From Paratinospora sagittata (taxonomy: Eukaryota; Streptophyta; Magnoliopsida; Ranunculales; Menispermaceae), in contig CM069598.1 in assembly GCA_035771175.1 (NCBI GenBank), positions 16,539,438 through 16,603,437 on the forward strand: a stretch of 64,000 nucleotides of DNA. The letters run 5' to 3'. The notes under the pieces are model-generated. The model saw only the letters and a list, made by a program, of their open reading frames with translations, had not been told where the DNA came from and did no database searches. Both the position numbers and the translations under genes were made by a program. This document shows, in pieces, positions 35,206 through 47,115 of the stretch (its first letter is position 1; every line of letters begins with the position of its first letter).

Positions 35206-36311
35206 CTCACAATATACACATCATTAATAGTTAGTTGAGAAAGATGAATAGAGAAAAAGAATGGAGGTGGAGGGAGCATAGGCATAGAGAGAGTGGGGGA
35301 GGGAGGTGCAAAGAAGTAGGGCTAGAGACAAAGAGACTACAATAATTGAAAAGGGAGAAATTGAGGAGTGATGGAAAGGGAGCACAATAAATGAATAAAA
35401 AGAAATTGAGTGATGGTTAGAGAGTAGGCAAAGAGTGGGGGTCGCTTAGAGTGGGGGTCGCTTGGAAGAAGCGTTTCATTGAATGCTTATGTGGTAAGCT
35501 GAGGAGCCCGTTTTGAAATGTTAAGTATAAATATTAGATTAGAAATGGACTTTTAAGGAAAAAATATAGGCTACAGTACAAATACGTAAAGTGATCTAAT
35601 TAAAGATGTTATAACGAAGCCAACCATTATAAAAACAGTAGAATGGATTTTTAGAGTTTGGGTGACGTGAGTTTATGAATTCTGAGCAAAGGTCCTAGGC
35701 TATTGGCACCACCCTTTTTTTTCTTATTACACCAACTTCCTATTATTGCTAGAATATCCTTCTATAAAATTATTGAATAAGATATAATCTTTTTTAAATT
35801 TACATCTATATCCAACAGCTTTATATTCCCAGTACCTATAGATTCATTTTTATTTTAGTTTTTTAAAACTTAACGAGAATAAATATATTAAAACTAAATT
35901 TGATAAAAAAAAAAAACTCAAATTTGACGATTTTCAATACTATAGTTCTTTTTTTATTTAATAAAATAAATAAATATTTTTTAATATTAAAAGAATAAAA
36001 AACTTAAATTTGACTATTTTCAATTTTATTATCATTTATTTGAGTTTTATTAAAATGAAGTAGAATAAATATTTTTAAGACTAGAAGAATAAAAAATAAA
36101 ATATGACAAAATATATTAACAAAAAAATTTATGAGAATAGAGACGAACCACTTTTGAAAAAAGGAAAGAAATCTTCACTTTGAAGATTACAAGTGTCATT
36201 AGAACATTTGATAAGAACGGGTAAAAATAGAAAATTAAAAAGTGTGAAGAAAATAGGATAAATGTTGGTGTTAAAAGAGTAGTGGTGAGGTGAGAAAAAA
36301 TAGCTGGTACC
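35206..36311. other. Intergenic AT-rich DNA
   Basis: Nothing coding is recognised. There is a purine-rich stretch (35240-35480) with a short tandem GAGTGGGGGTCGCTT repeat (near 35434-35464), followed by very AT-rich sequence. Confidence 0.4.
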
Positions 36312-36319
36312 TCACATCT

Positions 36320-36969
36320 AAGGTTGAGCATGAGTTGGGTTTGGCCTCAACCCCACCTAACCCATAAATATCGGGTGGCATTGCAGCCAACCCGATGTCA
36401 CCCGACATAAGTCAAAAGTCGGGTGACCACTCGACCCTATTTAGTAAGGGTCGGGTGGTTGGGTTAACCAGATCATAGTCTCTTTTAAAAAAAAAAAATT
36501 AAGCCCAAAAAATTATTTGTTTGACTTTTTTTTTAGCATTAAAATAGGTTAATTATGATTAAAAAAAGCTAAACTTGAAATTAAATATATTTTTACATAA
36601 AAAAAATATTTTTTATAAATTTATAAAATAAAGATTCAAAATGTATTTAAATAATATATAGAAAAAATATTATTATCTAGCCCTTTGGTGAATTATTACC
36701 TATAAATCTGTAAAATAAAAATAACCTAATATGCATGACATATAATTCAAAATAAAAACCTAATTTTTTGTTTTGGTAGCTAAATGCGGGTCGGGTCGGG
36801 TTTATACGGGTTGAGTTTTGATCAAAGCCGAAATCGACTAAAAAATTTCGGAATTCTCATTTCTTGACTTGATGAACCCGACACGCTAAGAAAACCCGAC
36901 CCGACCCGATATTTTTTGTATGAGTCGATCGGGTCAGTTCAAATTTTTGGGTGACATGCTCGGCCTTAT
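36320..36969. mobile_element. hAT-like MITE, 650 bp
   Basis: The left end (AAGGTTGAGCATG) is an inverted match to the right end (CATGCTCGGCCTT). It is flanked by TCACATCT (36312-36319) and TCACATCC (36970-36977), an 8-bp target duplication with one mismatch, as hAT transposons make. The subterminal zones are packed with CGGGT/ACCCG motifs in both orientations, a common feature of hAT ends. No coding sequence is present. Confidence 0.65.
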
Positions 36970-36977
36970 TCACATCC

Positions 36978-37734
36978 ATAAAAATGAAAACCTTTTTGCC
37001 CTCCTTACAAAGCTAAAAACAATCGGCGTAAGTGCACGACAAAAGCACGCTATCGGTAAATCGTCAACATGAATTACTAATAGCGAGAAAAATTGTTAGT
37101 AAGTTTAGCAATCCCGTAGAAGCTGACTTTTCACCGATTGGTAAGACGAAACATTCATATTTATTGATAAGTCAATAAAGATAAATCCGGTCGGTAACAC
37201 CTAACCAACCTTATAGACCTCCATAAATGTGAGAAGTTCACTGATCAATAACAAAATGATTGTCTTAAACAAATGGTTTTGTTCAATGATTGATAATCAA
37301 AGAACAATTACAAGAAGTACTATTTGATATATCTATATTCATACAGTAGAGAATGAATGATGCGGTAAGTAATATCACAAATCGATTAATTTTGGCGAAC
37401 AATTCCACCATCGTGAACAAAATGATTTTTACGAAGCAAACGTTTTTATTGTGTAGATAGGTAAATAAAAAACAATTGAGCACAAGTACTATGTGATATA
37501 CGATTTTTCATAGGGTGTTTCAAAGCTTAAAGGTTTGGCAAAAAGAATACACTCAATGTACTTAAGAATGAAAATCCCACAATTTGAAGAATTGGGCTGC
37601 ATAGGCAACTCCTTGCCCTTCACGACCTCCCATGGCAACATCAGAATCCTCTTTGTAATGGTCCAGGTACTCTTTGTTAAGAGATTCGAGTATCATTACA
37701 CGTCTTTCTTTAAGCAATACGACTACAAGGGCCT
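36978..37734. other. Intergenic DNA with an unassigned open frame
   Basis: No recognised gene. A plus-strand open frame from 37535 runs into the LINE; its first part (to about 37734) has no family signature I know, so I treat it as flanking DNA or a degraded LINE part. T/A-rich DNA with two similar motifs (AATGATTGATAATCAA-like and ATTACAAGAAGTACTAT-like near 37285-37325 and 37468-37500) lies upstream. Confidence 0.35.
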
Positions 37735-37968
37735 GCCAATGTTAATAGTGGTTAATGCTACACCCAGAGGAAAATTTGCTGCTTAGAGAAGCCTCCTACA
37801 AGAAGATCATGTCTTATGTTTACTTTAGTTGGGAATGTTCTAAGCAGGATGGTTCACAAGGCCAGCCAATGTTCTCGAATTCAGGGCTTTGCGGTTGGGA
37901 AGGATAAGGTGGAGGTTTCCCACCTTCAGTATGCAGATGATACCCTCTTATTACTTTAAAGAAAGGAG

Positions 37969-38508
37969 TGTTGGTCCACCTCCTCCTCGTGGGGCAGCAA
38001 GGAAGACTCGCGTGGGATCCTCAACAACTCATCCAAATATTCAACACATGGGCGGCTGGAATGTCAACTTCTTCATGCTGCATGGGATGCATGGGAACCA
38101 TGCATGAGACACGTGGGCAGAGGTTGGCTCTATATATAGAGCCCTTAACTTCAACTTGAAAATAGATCTTAGAGAGATCATTAATTCTAGAGAGATCTAT
38201 TAGAAGAGCCTCAAAGAGAATTTCTTTGAGAAGAAAAAGTGTGAGCCAATTTGTGAAGTGTTATCCACAAATTGAAGAAACATAAGTATTGTGTATTTGT
38301 GAGAGATCCACCGAAAGGTGACGTTTGTAATCCCATTTGATTATAGTGGAAGTTTCTTAAGCGGCCTACGGGTCCCGTGGTTTTTACCTTATCTTTGGAG
38401 GGTTGTTCACGCTAAAAATTGTTAGTGTTATTTTTGTTGTATTTTAGTTTGAGAAATTATCCTGGGATTGTAGAATTTATTTCTTTATAACCATCGATTT
38501 TCCCAACA
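37969..38508 (+). repeat. 5' LTR of the plus-strand Copia element
   Basis: It has TG...CA ends and contains TATATATAGAGCC near 38130 as a likely TATA region on the transcribed strand. The primer site follows two bases after the end. Confidence 0.93.
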
Positions 38509-38511
38509 AAG

Positions 38512-38527
38512 TGGTATCAGAGCTTGA
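38512..38527 (+). other. Primer binding site (tRNA-iMet type)
   Basis: TGGTATCAGAGCTTGA lies two or three bases after the 5' LTR. It matches the complement of the initiator methionine tRNA 3' end. Confidence 0.9.
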
Positions 38528-38764
38528 GTCGTTTTCAGCGAAGATACTGTTCATACATACAGTAGTATTCACGTATACGGTACTAATTGTAGTACTATTT
38601 ATAGAGACTATTCATAGAACACTATTCACAAGGGCACTATTCATATAGTACTATTCACAAGGGGTGCTATTCATTGAATACTATTCACATAGTACTATTT
38701 ATCGCCGAAAATTCATCACCGGAGAAGTGTTAAGCTCCGCGAAACCTGTTGACTGACGACTCAA

Positions 38765-41700
38765 ATGGAGGAGAGCACAGGCAATATGAACACATGCAAT
38801 ATGATCAGATTGACTGCATTTAATTATGCAATTTGAAAGCCGAAGATGGATGATCTTTTATACATTAAAGATCTGTGGAAGCCGATTATAATGCCGAAGG
38901 AGGAAGCCGTGACTACAACTTCGACAGATGACGAGACACCAAAAACAACTAGCACAGACGCTGATTGGGCTGTGCTGAACCGAAAGTGTGCTGCTCAAAT
39001 CAGACAATGGATCGACAAGAGCATTTTTCAAAATGTTGCTAATGAACATGATGCTTACGTTCTTTGGCAAAAGTTGGAGACAATGTATGCGAGGACAACC
39101 GTACAAAATAAAGCTAATCTGATACGACGATTAGTCAATTTGAAGTATAAAGATAGAAGTAGCGTTTCGGAATACATGAGTGAGTTCCAAGGCATTGTAG
39201 ATCAACTCAACTCTATGATGATGATCGTAGATGACGAGCTACAAGCGTTGTTGTTGCTGAGTTCTCTACCAAAAAGTTGGGACACTCTAGTTGTGTCAGT
39301 TAGTAACTCAGCTCCTGGCGGCAAGCTTACCATAGATATGGTAAAAGACAGAAAGCTGAACGAAGAGTCTCGACGAAAAGACAATGGTTATACTCCTGAA
39401 ACTGAAGCACTTGTCATGGAAAAACAAGGAAAGCAAGAATGGCACGGAAGGAGTAAAAACAGAAATCCTCGTAACCAAAGTCGGCAAAGAGGACGCTCGA
39501 AGTCCAGATTGCGGCATGACAAGAAGTGTCATCACTGCGGCAAGCCCGGACACTTCATTGGAGAATGTCGAAAGTTAAAGGCGGAACGATCCAGAAATCA
39601 AGAAGCAGAAACCCGAACAAATGACACCGCAACTCTCACTGAAGAAGTCGTCATTGTTCGAGATGCTGATTATGTCAACCTTGCATGTTAAGACTCTACA
39701 TGGGTAGTTGACTCAGGTGCGTCCTACCATGTCACCTCACGACGAGATTTCTTCTCTGCCTACACGCAATGTGATTTCGGACGAGTGAGGATGGGAAATG
39801 ATAATGCATCCAAAATTATCGGCATCGGTAATATTTATTTAGAAACTAACCTTGGATGCAGGTTACTCTTCAAAAATGTGAGGCATGTTCCTGATATCCG
39901 CCTTAATTTGATATCCACCGGAATGCTTGATGATGATGGCTACAATAATAACTTTGGTGAAGGAAAATGGAAGCTCACCAAAGGAAACTTGGTAGTAGCC
40001 AAAGGCAAGAAAGATACATCACTCTACATCACAGAAGCCAAGTTGTGTAGAGAAGAAGTAAATACCATGAGGAAAGAAGTTCCCACCGAGTTATGGCATA
40101 AGCGGCTCGGCCACATGAGTGAAAAGGGTCTCAGAATTCTTTCCAAGAAGGAGCACTTGCCAGGAATGAAAGGTACATCTTTACGTACTTGTATTGATTG
40201 TATTATGGGTAAACAACACAAAGTTGCATTTCGTAGTTCCCCACCATCTAGAAAGGCAAATATTCTAGATTTAATACACACAGATGTCTGTACAATGAGT
40301 TGTAAGACACTAGGAGGTGCTCATTATTTTGTGACTTTTATTGATGATCACTCTAGAAAAGTGTGGGCCTTTGCTTTGAAAACTAAAGATCAAGTGCAGG
40401 AAATTTTCAAGCAATTTCATGTAAAAGTTGAGAGAGAAACTGGTAGACGTTTGAAGTGTGTACGATCAGACAATAGCGGTGAGTATCGCAGATTATTCGA
40501 GGAGTATTGCAGAAGTTTCGGCATCAGGCTGGAAAAATCGGTACCAAAGACACCTCAACACAACGGTGTCGCAGAGAGGATGAACAGAACAATTTGTGAA
40601 AGAGTCAGATGTTTGCTCTCAAATGCAAAACTGTCAAACTCCTATTGGGGGTGGCAATGAAGACAACAATCGATTTAATCAACCTTTCTCCATCAGTTCC
40701 ATTGAACTACGACGTACCAGAAAAGGTTTGGATGGGGAAAGACGTTTCTTACAAACACTAGAAAGTATTCGGCTGCAGAACATTTGTTCACATCCCTAAA
40801 GACGAAAGGTCCAAGCTGGATGGAAAAGCAAAGCAGTGTATTTTTGTGGGATATTCCCATGAAGAATTCGGCTACAGACTTTGGGATCCTGTCAACAAAA
40901 GGATTGGCAGAAGCAGAGACGTGGTGTTTCTTGAAGATCAGACAATCGAGAATTTTCAGAAACCTGAGAAGCCACAATCAGAAGAAATTCCAGTTAATCT
41001 GGAACCAGTCTCTCCATCAACAAATTCAGATGACAAGGAAGCTGCACCAGATACTGATGATGGTGTTCCACCAGCTCACAGTTCAGAACCAGAACAAGTT
41101 CCTGAACCTGAACAAGTTCCTAAACAAGTCCCACCAGAAGCACAACTAAGGAGATCCACCAGAGAGCGACAACCAAGTCAAAGATATCCTCCTAGCGACT
41201 ATGTGATGCTCACTGACGGGGGAGAACCGGAGAGCTATACCGAAGCTATCACTGAGCAACATAAGACTGAGTGGATGAAAGCCATGCAGGAAGAAATGAA
41301 ATCTCTGCATGAGAACCACACATTTGACTTGGTAAAATTACCGCAGGGAAAGAAAGCCCTCAAGAACAAGTGGGTGTACAGGATCAAAAGCGAAGAAGGT
41401 AGCTCGCAACCTCGATACAAAGCAAGATTGGTTGTGAAAGGATTCGGACAGAAGAAAGGCGTTGACTTCGATGAAATCTTCTCACCGGTGGTAAAAATGT
41501 CTTCAATCCGAGTTGTTCTTGGCTTGGCAAGTAGTCTTAATCTAGAGGTTGAACAACTTGATGTAAAAATCGCATTCTTACACGGTGATCTTAACGAGGA
41601 AATCTATATGGAGCAGCCCGAAGGTTTCCAAGCCAAAAGAAAAGAAAAACTGGTATGCAGGCTAAAGAAAAGTCTGTGCGGTTTGAAACAGGCACCGAGG

Positions 41701-42808
41701 CAATGGTATAAAAAGTTGGACTCGTTCATGGAGGAAAAGGAGTACAACCGAACGACAGCTGATTACTGCGTTTTCATCAAGAAATTCTCTGATGGTGATT
41801 TTATTATTCTTTTGCTTTATGTTGATGATATGTTAATTGTAGGCCAAGATATTAGCAAGATTAACACGTTGAAGAAAGAATTGAGCAAGTCTTTTGCAAT
41901 GAAAAACTTAGGACCCGCAAAACAAATCCTTGGCATGAAGATTGTTCGTGACAGGAAGAACAAGAGACTTTGGCTATCTCAAGAAAAGTATATTGAGAAA
42001 GTTTTAGAGCGGTTCAACATGAGCAAAGCTAAACCTGTTAGTTCTCTACTGGCAAGCCACTTCAAGCTTAATACGAGCCAGTGTCCTTCAAGCGAAGAGG
42101 AGAAATCAGAGATAAGTAAGGTGCCTTATGCATCAGTAGTTGGCAGTCTAATGTACGCTATGGTATGCACCAGACCAGACATTGCTCATGTTGTTGGTGT
42201 TGTGACCCGATTTTTATCAAATCCTAGAAAGGAACACTAGACAGCAGTCAAATGGATACTCAGGTATCTTAGAGGTACTTCTAGTCATTGTTTATGTTTT
42301 GGTAATGATAAATCTGTATTAGAAGGATTTACAGATTCAGATATGGCTGGCAACATGGATACGAGAAAGTCGATATCCGGGTTCCTAATAACCTTTGCAG
42401 GGGGAGCTGTCTCGTGGCAATCACGATTACAGAAGTGTATTTCCTTAAGTACCACAGAAGCAGAGTACATTGCAATTACTGAAGGTTGTAAGGAGATCTT
42501 GTGGATGAAAAAGTTCCTACAAGAATTGCATCAGAACCAAGGAAATTATGTTCTTTATTGCGACAGTCAGAGTGCAATTCATCTCAGTAAGAACTCAACT
42601 TTCCACTCAATGTCCAAGCACATCTACGTGAGATATCATTGGATTCGTGATGTGCTGAAAAATAAACTGCTGCAAGTTGAGAAGATCCACACGAATGACA
42701 ACGGGGCAGATATGATGACAAAGTCCCTAACCAGCAAAAAACTTGCTATCTGTAGAGAGATTGCAGGTGTGGAGAAGCTCTGTTCCACACGAGGTGGATG
42801 GGGAGATT
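38765..42808 (+). pseudogene. Copia gag-pol polyprotein, degenerate
   Basis: The likely start is the ATG at 38765 (MEESTGNMN). Lesions: TGA at 38834-38836, TAA at 39689-39691 between gag and protease, a frameshift near 40645 inside integrase (YWGWQ then stop), TAG at 40759-40761 and TAG at 42238-42240. Domains: gag (to about 39500), knuckle CHHCGKPGHFIGEC, protease DSGASYH, integrase (HKRLGHMS...CIDCIMGKQ; HTDVCT; RSDNSGEY), RT with YVDDM, RNase H with CDSQSAI. The 42238 stop replaces Trp of a KEHW/KGHW motif, as the Copia at 24603 shows. The last frame runs on into the 3' LTR. Lineage looks Tork-like, as for the other element, but the proteins are clearly different families. Confidence 0.9.
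42791..42808 (+). other. Polypurine tract of the plus-strand Copia element
   Basis: GAGGTGGATGGGGAGATT lies directly before the 3' LTR. It is nearly all purine. Confidence 0.75.
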
Positions 42809-43348
42809 TGTTGGTCCACCTCCTCCTCGTGGGGCAGCAAGGAAGACTCACGTGGGATCCTCAACAACTCATCCAAACATTCAACACATGGGCGGCTGGA
42901 ATGTCAACTTTTTCATGCTGCATGGGATGCATGGGAACCATGCATGAGACACTTGGGCAGAGGTTGGCTCTATATATAGAGCCCTTAACTTCAACTTGAA
43001 AATAGATCTGAGAGAGATCATTAATTCTAGAGAGATCTATTAGGAGAGCCTCTAAGAGAATTTCTTTGAGAAGAAAAAGTGTGAGCCAATTTGTGAAGTG
43101 TTATCCACAAATTGAAGATACATAGGTATTGTGTATTTGTGTTAGATCCACCGAAAGGTGACGTTTGTAATCTCATTTGATTATAGTGGAAGTTTCTTAA
43201 GCGGCCTACGGGTCCCGTGGTTTTTACCTCATCTTTGGAGGGTTTTCCACACTAAAAATTGTTAGTGTTATTTTTGTTGTATTTTAGTTTAGGAAATTAT
43301 CCTGGGATTGTAGAATTTATTTATTTACAACCATCGATTTTCCCAACA
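42809..43348 (+). repeat. 3' LTR of the plus-strand Copia element
   Basis: Same length and ends as the 5' LTR, with about 20 substitutions between the two. AGGAG follows at 43349-43353, completing the target duplication. Confidence 0.93.
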
Positions 43349-45014
43349 AGGAGGAGTATATGTCCTGAATGTTATTAATCTTCTTGATCATTTCGATAAG
43401 ATTTTCCGGTCTTAAGGTGAACCTTGCAAAATATCAGCTGGCAGGGGTTAATTTGGATAGGGAGGTCTTACTTCAGACTGCTTGTGCTGTTTGGTGTACC
43501 ATTGGTGAGTGGCCTATTCAGTATCTTGGCTTACCATCAAGTGGTAATCCCAGGAAGGAAAACTTTTGGGATTCGATCGTGCAGAAGGTGGGGAGGAGAT
43601 TGGAAGGGTGGAAATGTAGCTTTCTTTCAAGAAAAGGGGTGGGGGTGCGGGGGGGGGGGGAACTGTCCTTGTAAGATCAGTGCTTCATGCCCTTCCAAAC
43701 TATTTCCTTTCTATGTTAAAGATTCCTTCCAGAGTTGCTCTTCAGATTGAAAAGAAGGTTAAATTGTTTTTGTGGAAAGGTGTGGATGTTGGAGGTGGGC
43801 TTCACTTGGTAAATTGGCACCTAGTTCAGATGCCTGAGTCTAAAGGCAATTTGGGTATTGGTAGCATCTTCAAAAGGACTATGGCCCTTGCAGCAAAATA
43901 GCTTTGGCGATTTCCTAGTGAGAAGGAAGCTTTGTGGCCCAAAATCATCAAGAGCAAGTTCAGTTCTTTCGACAATGGAAGTGATAATGGGAATAGGGTT
44001 AGGACTTCTAAGCCCATGGAAATTTATTGCCTCTCTTTTCTCCTTTTTCTCCTCTCACCTTTCACCTGTGGTTGGGGATGGTCACACGTTTAAATTTTGG
44101 AAAGATAAATGGCTTGGTTCATCCCCACTTTCAACCTTATTCCCTATACTCTTTCATGTGTCCTGCCTTCACAATCGTCCTATCTCTTCTTTCCTATCTG
44201 AGTCATCCTCTTTTACCCACCTATGAACCCTTCTAGAACCCTTCTCCCCGTACTCTTCTAGAGTACAACCACCTTATGTCTTTGCTCCAAAATGTTCATT
44301 TTTTCTTAGGTCATGACAGGTTTTCTTGGATGCTCAAAAGCTCTGGTCTTTATTTTTCCAAATCTTTGGAGTGCTCATATTTCAACAAAGGTGAAGGTTT
44401 TTGGATGGTTGTTGTTTCACCGCAAACTCCCTACTATTGATGTTTCACAAAGATGTTTTAATTATATGTGCCTTTCTCCAAATTGGTGTATTATGTATAT
44501 GCAAGATGAAGAAACTGTTGATCACCTGTTTGCTTCTTGTGAAGTGGCTAAGAGTATTTGGACTCGCTGGGAAGGATGGTGACCATGTTTCATTCGCTCC
44601 CCTTTCTCAATAAGTGATTGTTTTTCGTCTGACCATTTACCATCCTCTTCTTCTCGCTCTTGTAACATTGTGTGGATTGTGTTCTCTGCTACCCCCTGGT
44701 GTATTTGGATGGAGATAAATCAAAGGATTTTTAGAAATGCGTCCAAACCCTCCTCTGTCCTTGTGGACAATATTAGGATGATGCATGGCTGCACGATGGG
44801 TTGCATCTTCTAAGTTTTCTCGGGGTTTGTGTACGATGGACTGGTTTAGAAGTTGGTCTTCTTGTGTGTAATTGTTTTGGATTGGTGTCTTCCTTTGTTT
44901 TTGTGTTGCTGGTTGTAGTTGTGTTTTCTCCCTGGTTGTAAGTCTTTTCTTAATAAATTTATGTTTTGTTTCCTCTCAAAAAACAATAAACAAAAAAAAA
45001 AAAAAAAAAAAAAA

Positions 45015-46099
45015 CGACAAGGGCCCAGTGTTGCATAGCACTTAGATGCAGTGGGATTAGAATTGTCACAAGGAGTCTCACTGGTAAGGTGGCGAAGACA
45101 CTCATGTTCTAAGAATAATTAAAATTTAATAAGGGATATTGAAGTATTGTGGTTAATCAAATTATTTAGTAAGAATGTGGCCACTGGCTAAAAGAATGTC
45201 CAACGATTGGAGGAAAATCTTGGTACCTTTATATATAAAAATAAATTAGGTATTTAAAAAAAACTAAAATTTAGAGAGATTAGATTGATGAGTAATATAA
45301 TGAAATTGTGAGTGAGAGTAGTAGAGAATCGTATAAGAGTAAAAAAATTGGTTTTGAATAATTAATTCAAATTGTGGGCCTTGTTTACCCATCTTATCTT
45401 TCAGAACTACTAGGTTCTCTGCACCTACATGTTCTAAAATATGATTCATAATATTGTTTGTAAGATTAACTCTGAAAAAAATTATTGTAATCTTGAGACA
45501 AAAAAAATAAATTTATATATGCTAAGAAGCTTACCCATGAAAGTTGTTTATTTATTAATGAGATTAATGGAGAGGTACATAGATTAAAAAAATAAATAAA
45601 TCTTTTCAAGGAAAAAAATAAGAGAGTTACAAATAGGTAGAGTGACCGTATAAAAGATATTATGAAGAAGCGAACCTTTATTAAAAATAAAAATAAGAGA
45701 AATTACTGAGTTCACAATTATAAAAAGTTACACTTAAAGGATCTTCCTAAGTCCTTATCTTTTTTTGCACTAATTATTACTGAATTTTCTTATTATATTC
45801 AAGAAAATGTTTGATGGTGTATGTTATTTATTGATGATATAATGCTAATTGATGAAATTAAATTTATAATACATGCTAAGTTAGACGTCTTTTTTTTTTT
45901 TTTAGAGATACGATTTCAACCTAAATCACAGAAAGAGTTTTATAAGTTGAAAAACTATCTTAAAAGAGAACAAAACTTGATTTTCAACAACACTATTACA
46001 CTCCCTGTGGATGCAAACTTGGTAGTTTGCAACTTTGAAAATTGTTTTTAGTTTTTAAACAGTAAAACGATCAAAATAGTAACAAAAAATATGTTTGGC
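45015..46099. other. AT-rich intergenic DNA
   Basis: Nothing coding is recognised. The short plus-strand frame at 45821-46051 has a possible Copia-like phrase (LFIDDIMLIDEI) but no further support. T-runs occur around 45889-45903. Confidence 0.35.
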
Positions 46100-46929
46100 G
46101 AATTGAAATTGAAATTTTCCTTTTCAATTTTACCTTCACAAAATGTTGAAAACTTGGAAAACGATAATCATGATTTGGGTATTGTCTGTCTTTCAAGTAG
46201 TACCCAACCAGATGTGGCCTTCTTTTCTTAATGTTTGTCTTTTCTTTTCCATTAGAGATTTACAATAAATGTGAAAATAATAATGTCTATAATAATATGA
46301 GCTTGAAAGAAAAAGGTTGTCCTTTTAGAGATATGAGGGGAGACGATTAGATTTGAAATTAAATAAATGATGTATGTGCTGATAAATTATGTCGTGGAGC
46401 GTAGAGGAGAAGAAATGAGTGCTAAAACGATATAAGATATAGACTCAAATCTATACTCAAATTATGTGACAATATATTATACCATCACATCATGATAAAG
46501 AAAAAAGAAAAAAAAATGAAACACTTTTCACTTACCTTACATTACATTAACATAAGTATGATTTTGAATATAATTTTTAGATTGTAAAAGTATTTCTCAA
46601 CTTAGTTTACTATCTATATGGTCCACAAAAATATACACTTATATTTGCTAATTATATCTTTTTTCATTCTCTCTCAAGGCACGTTGATTATGTTGATGAT
46701 GGGGTTGGTGAACACACTAATAATTTGAGAAAATCAAACTTTGTGTCCATAGCAAAAAGAACATTGGTAGATGTGGTCATTGGGTTCTAAAATGATAACG
46801 CAGCTACGTTGCCAAGCCATAATAGTTGTGGCAATACCCTAGCTAGCTAGCTATAAATAACCACCTGGTACAGCAACACTTGCTTTGTGCTCAAACTCAA
46901 ATAGATCAATTTTGCTTGTTCGTATCAAT
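46100..46929 (+). repeat. TPS upstream (promoter) block, copy 0
   Basis: The block starts with GTTGAAAACTTGGAAAACGA (46144), contains GTGAAAATAATAATGTCTA and GAGATATGAGGGGAGAC (46272-46344), and the phrase TGTTGATGATGGGGTTGGT (46692-46710). It ends at the TPS exon 1. Related blocks occur at 48960-49442, 55670-56090, 58580-59270 and 59275-60041, always in the same orientation. Confidence 0.75.
46852..46859 (+). promoter_or_regulatory. TATA box of TPS copy 0
   Basis: TATAAATA lies 78 bp before the ATG at 46930. The same box and spacing recur in the other TPS copies. Confidence 0.5.
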
Positions 46930-47056
46930 ATGTCTTCTAAAGCCTCCATTTCTAACCCATATACATCTTTGAAAAATGAAATTGTGCGTCGGTGGAAAGA
47001 TTAGAACCCTAGTGTTTGGGGCGATTACTTCTTAAGAGTACACTTTGGACATTGGG
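46930..47056 (+). pseudogene. Terpene synthase (TPS-a) isolated exon 1
   Basis: The fragment encodes MSSKASISNPYTSLKNEIV and the residues around the RR...W motif, so it is the N-terminal exon of a TPS-a gene. A TAG at 47002-47004 and a one-base insertion near 47032 break the frame. The exon is 127 bp against 126 in the two better copies. No later exon follows; the intron runs into an (AT)n tract and a Copia relic at 47111. It is a remnant of an extra array copy. Confidence 0.8.
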
Positions 47057-47077
47057 GTTAGTCCTCCTAATCTTGAT

Positions 47078-47110
<33 letters not shown>

Positions 47111-47115
<5 letters not shown>

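Larger units (their letters stand above)
37969..43348 (+). mobile_element. Ty1/Copia retrotransposon inserted in the LINE
   Basis: LTRs of 540 bp lie at 37969-38508 and 42809-43348, both TGTTGGTCCACC...TTTTCCCAACA. AGGAG flanks both sides (37964-37968 and 43349-43353). A tRNA-iMet primer site, gag-pol and a polypurine tract are in order. The LTRs differ at about 20 positions by eye (near 4%), so this insertion is older than the Copia at 24603-29906. Gag-pol carries several stops and a frameshift. Confidence 0.93.
37735..45014 (+). mobile_element. 5'-truncated L1-type LINE, split by a Copia element
   Basis: The left part (37735-37968) encodes the middle of a LINE reverse transcriptase (TPRGKF, then HLQYADDT with the catalytic YADD). 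The right part (43354-45014) continues with the RT thumb region (FSGLKVNLAKYQLAG, YLGLPSSGNPRKENFWD, VGRRLEGWKCSFLSRKG) and the C-terminal zinc-binding RVT-associated domain (44313-44582: STKVKVFGWLLFHRKLPT, CLSPNWCIMY, TVDHLFASC). It ends in an A-rich tail (about 44989-45014). The 5' half including the endonuclease is absent. Stops and frameshifts show it is long dead. The Copia element at 37969-43348 sits just after the YADD codons. Confidence 0.8.

Noticed and set aside
37535..37786. Open frame before the LINE as an independent gene
   Set aside because: Its last third is LINE RT sequence (TPRGKF), and the first part has no signature; it is likely a chance extension.
37718..45030. LINE target duplication (CGACTACAAGGGCC against CGACAAGGGCCC after the A tail)
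   Set aside because: The match needs a two-base gap and does not fall at a clear LINE 5' end, so it may be chance.
45821..46051. Copia reverse transcriptase fragment (LFIDDIMLIDEI)
   Set aside because: Only one short phrase fits, without neighbouring motifs; not enough for a call.
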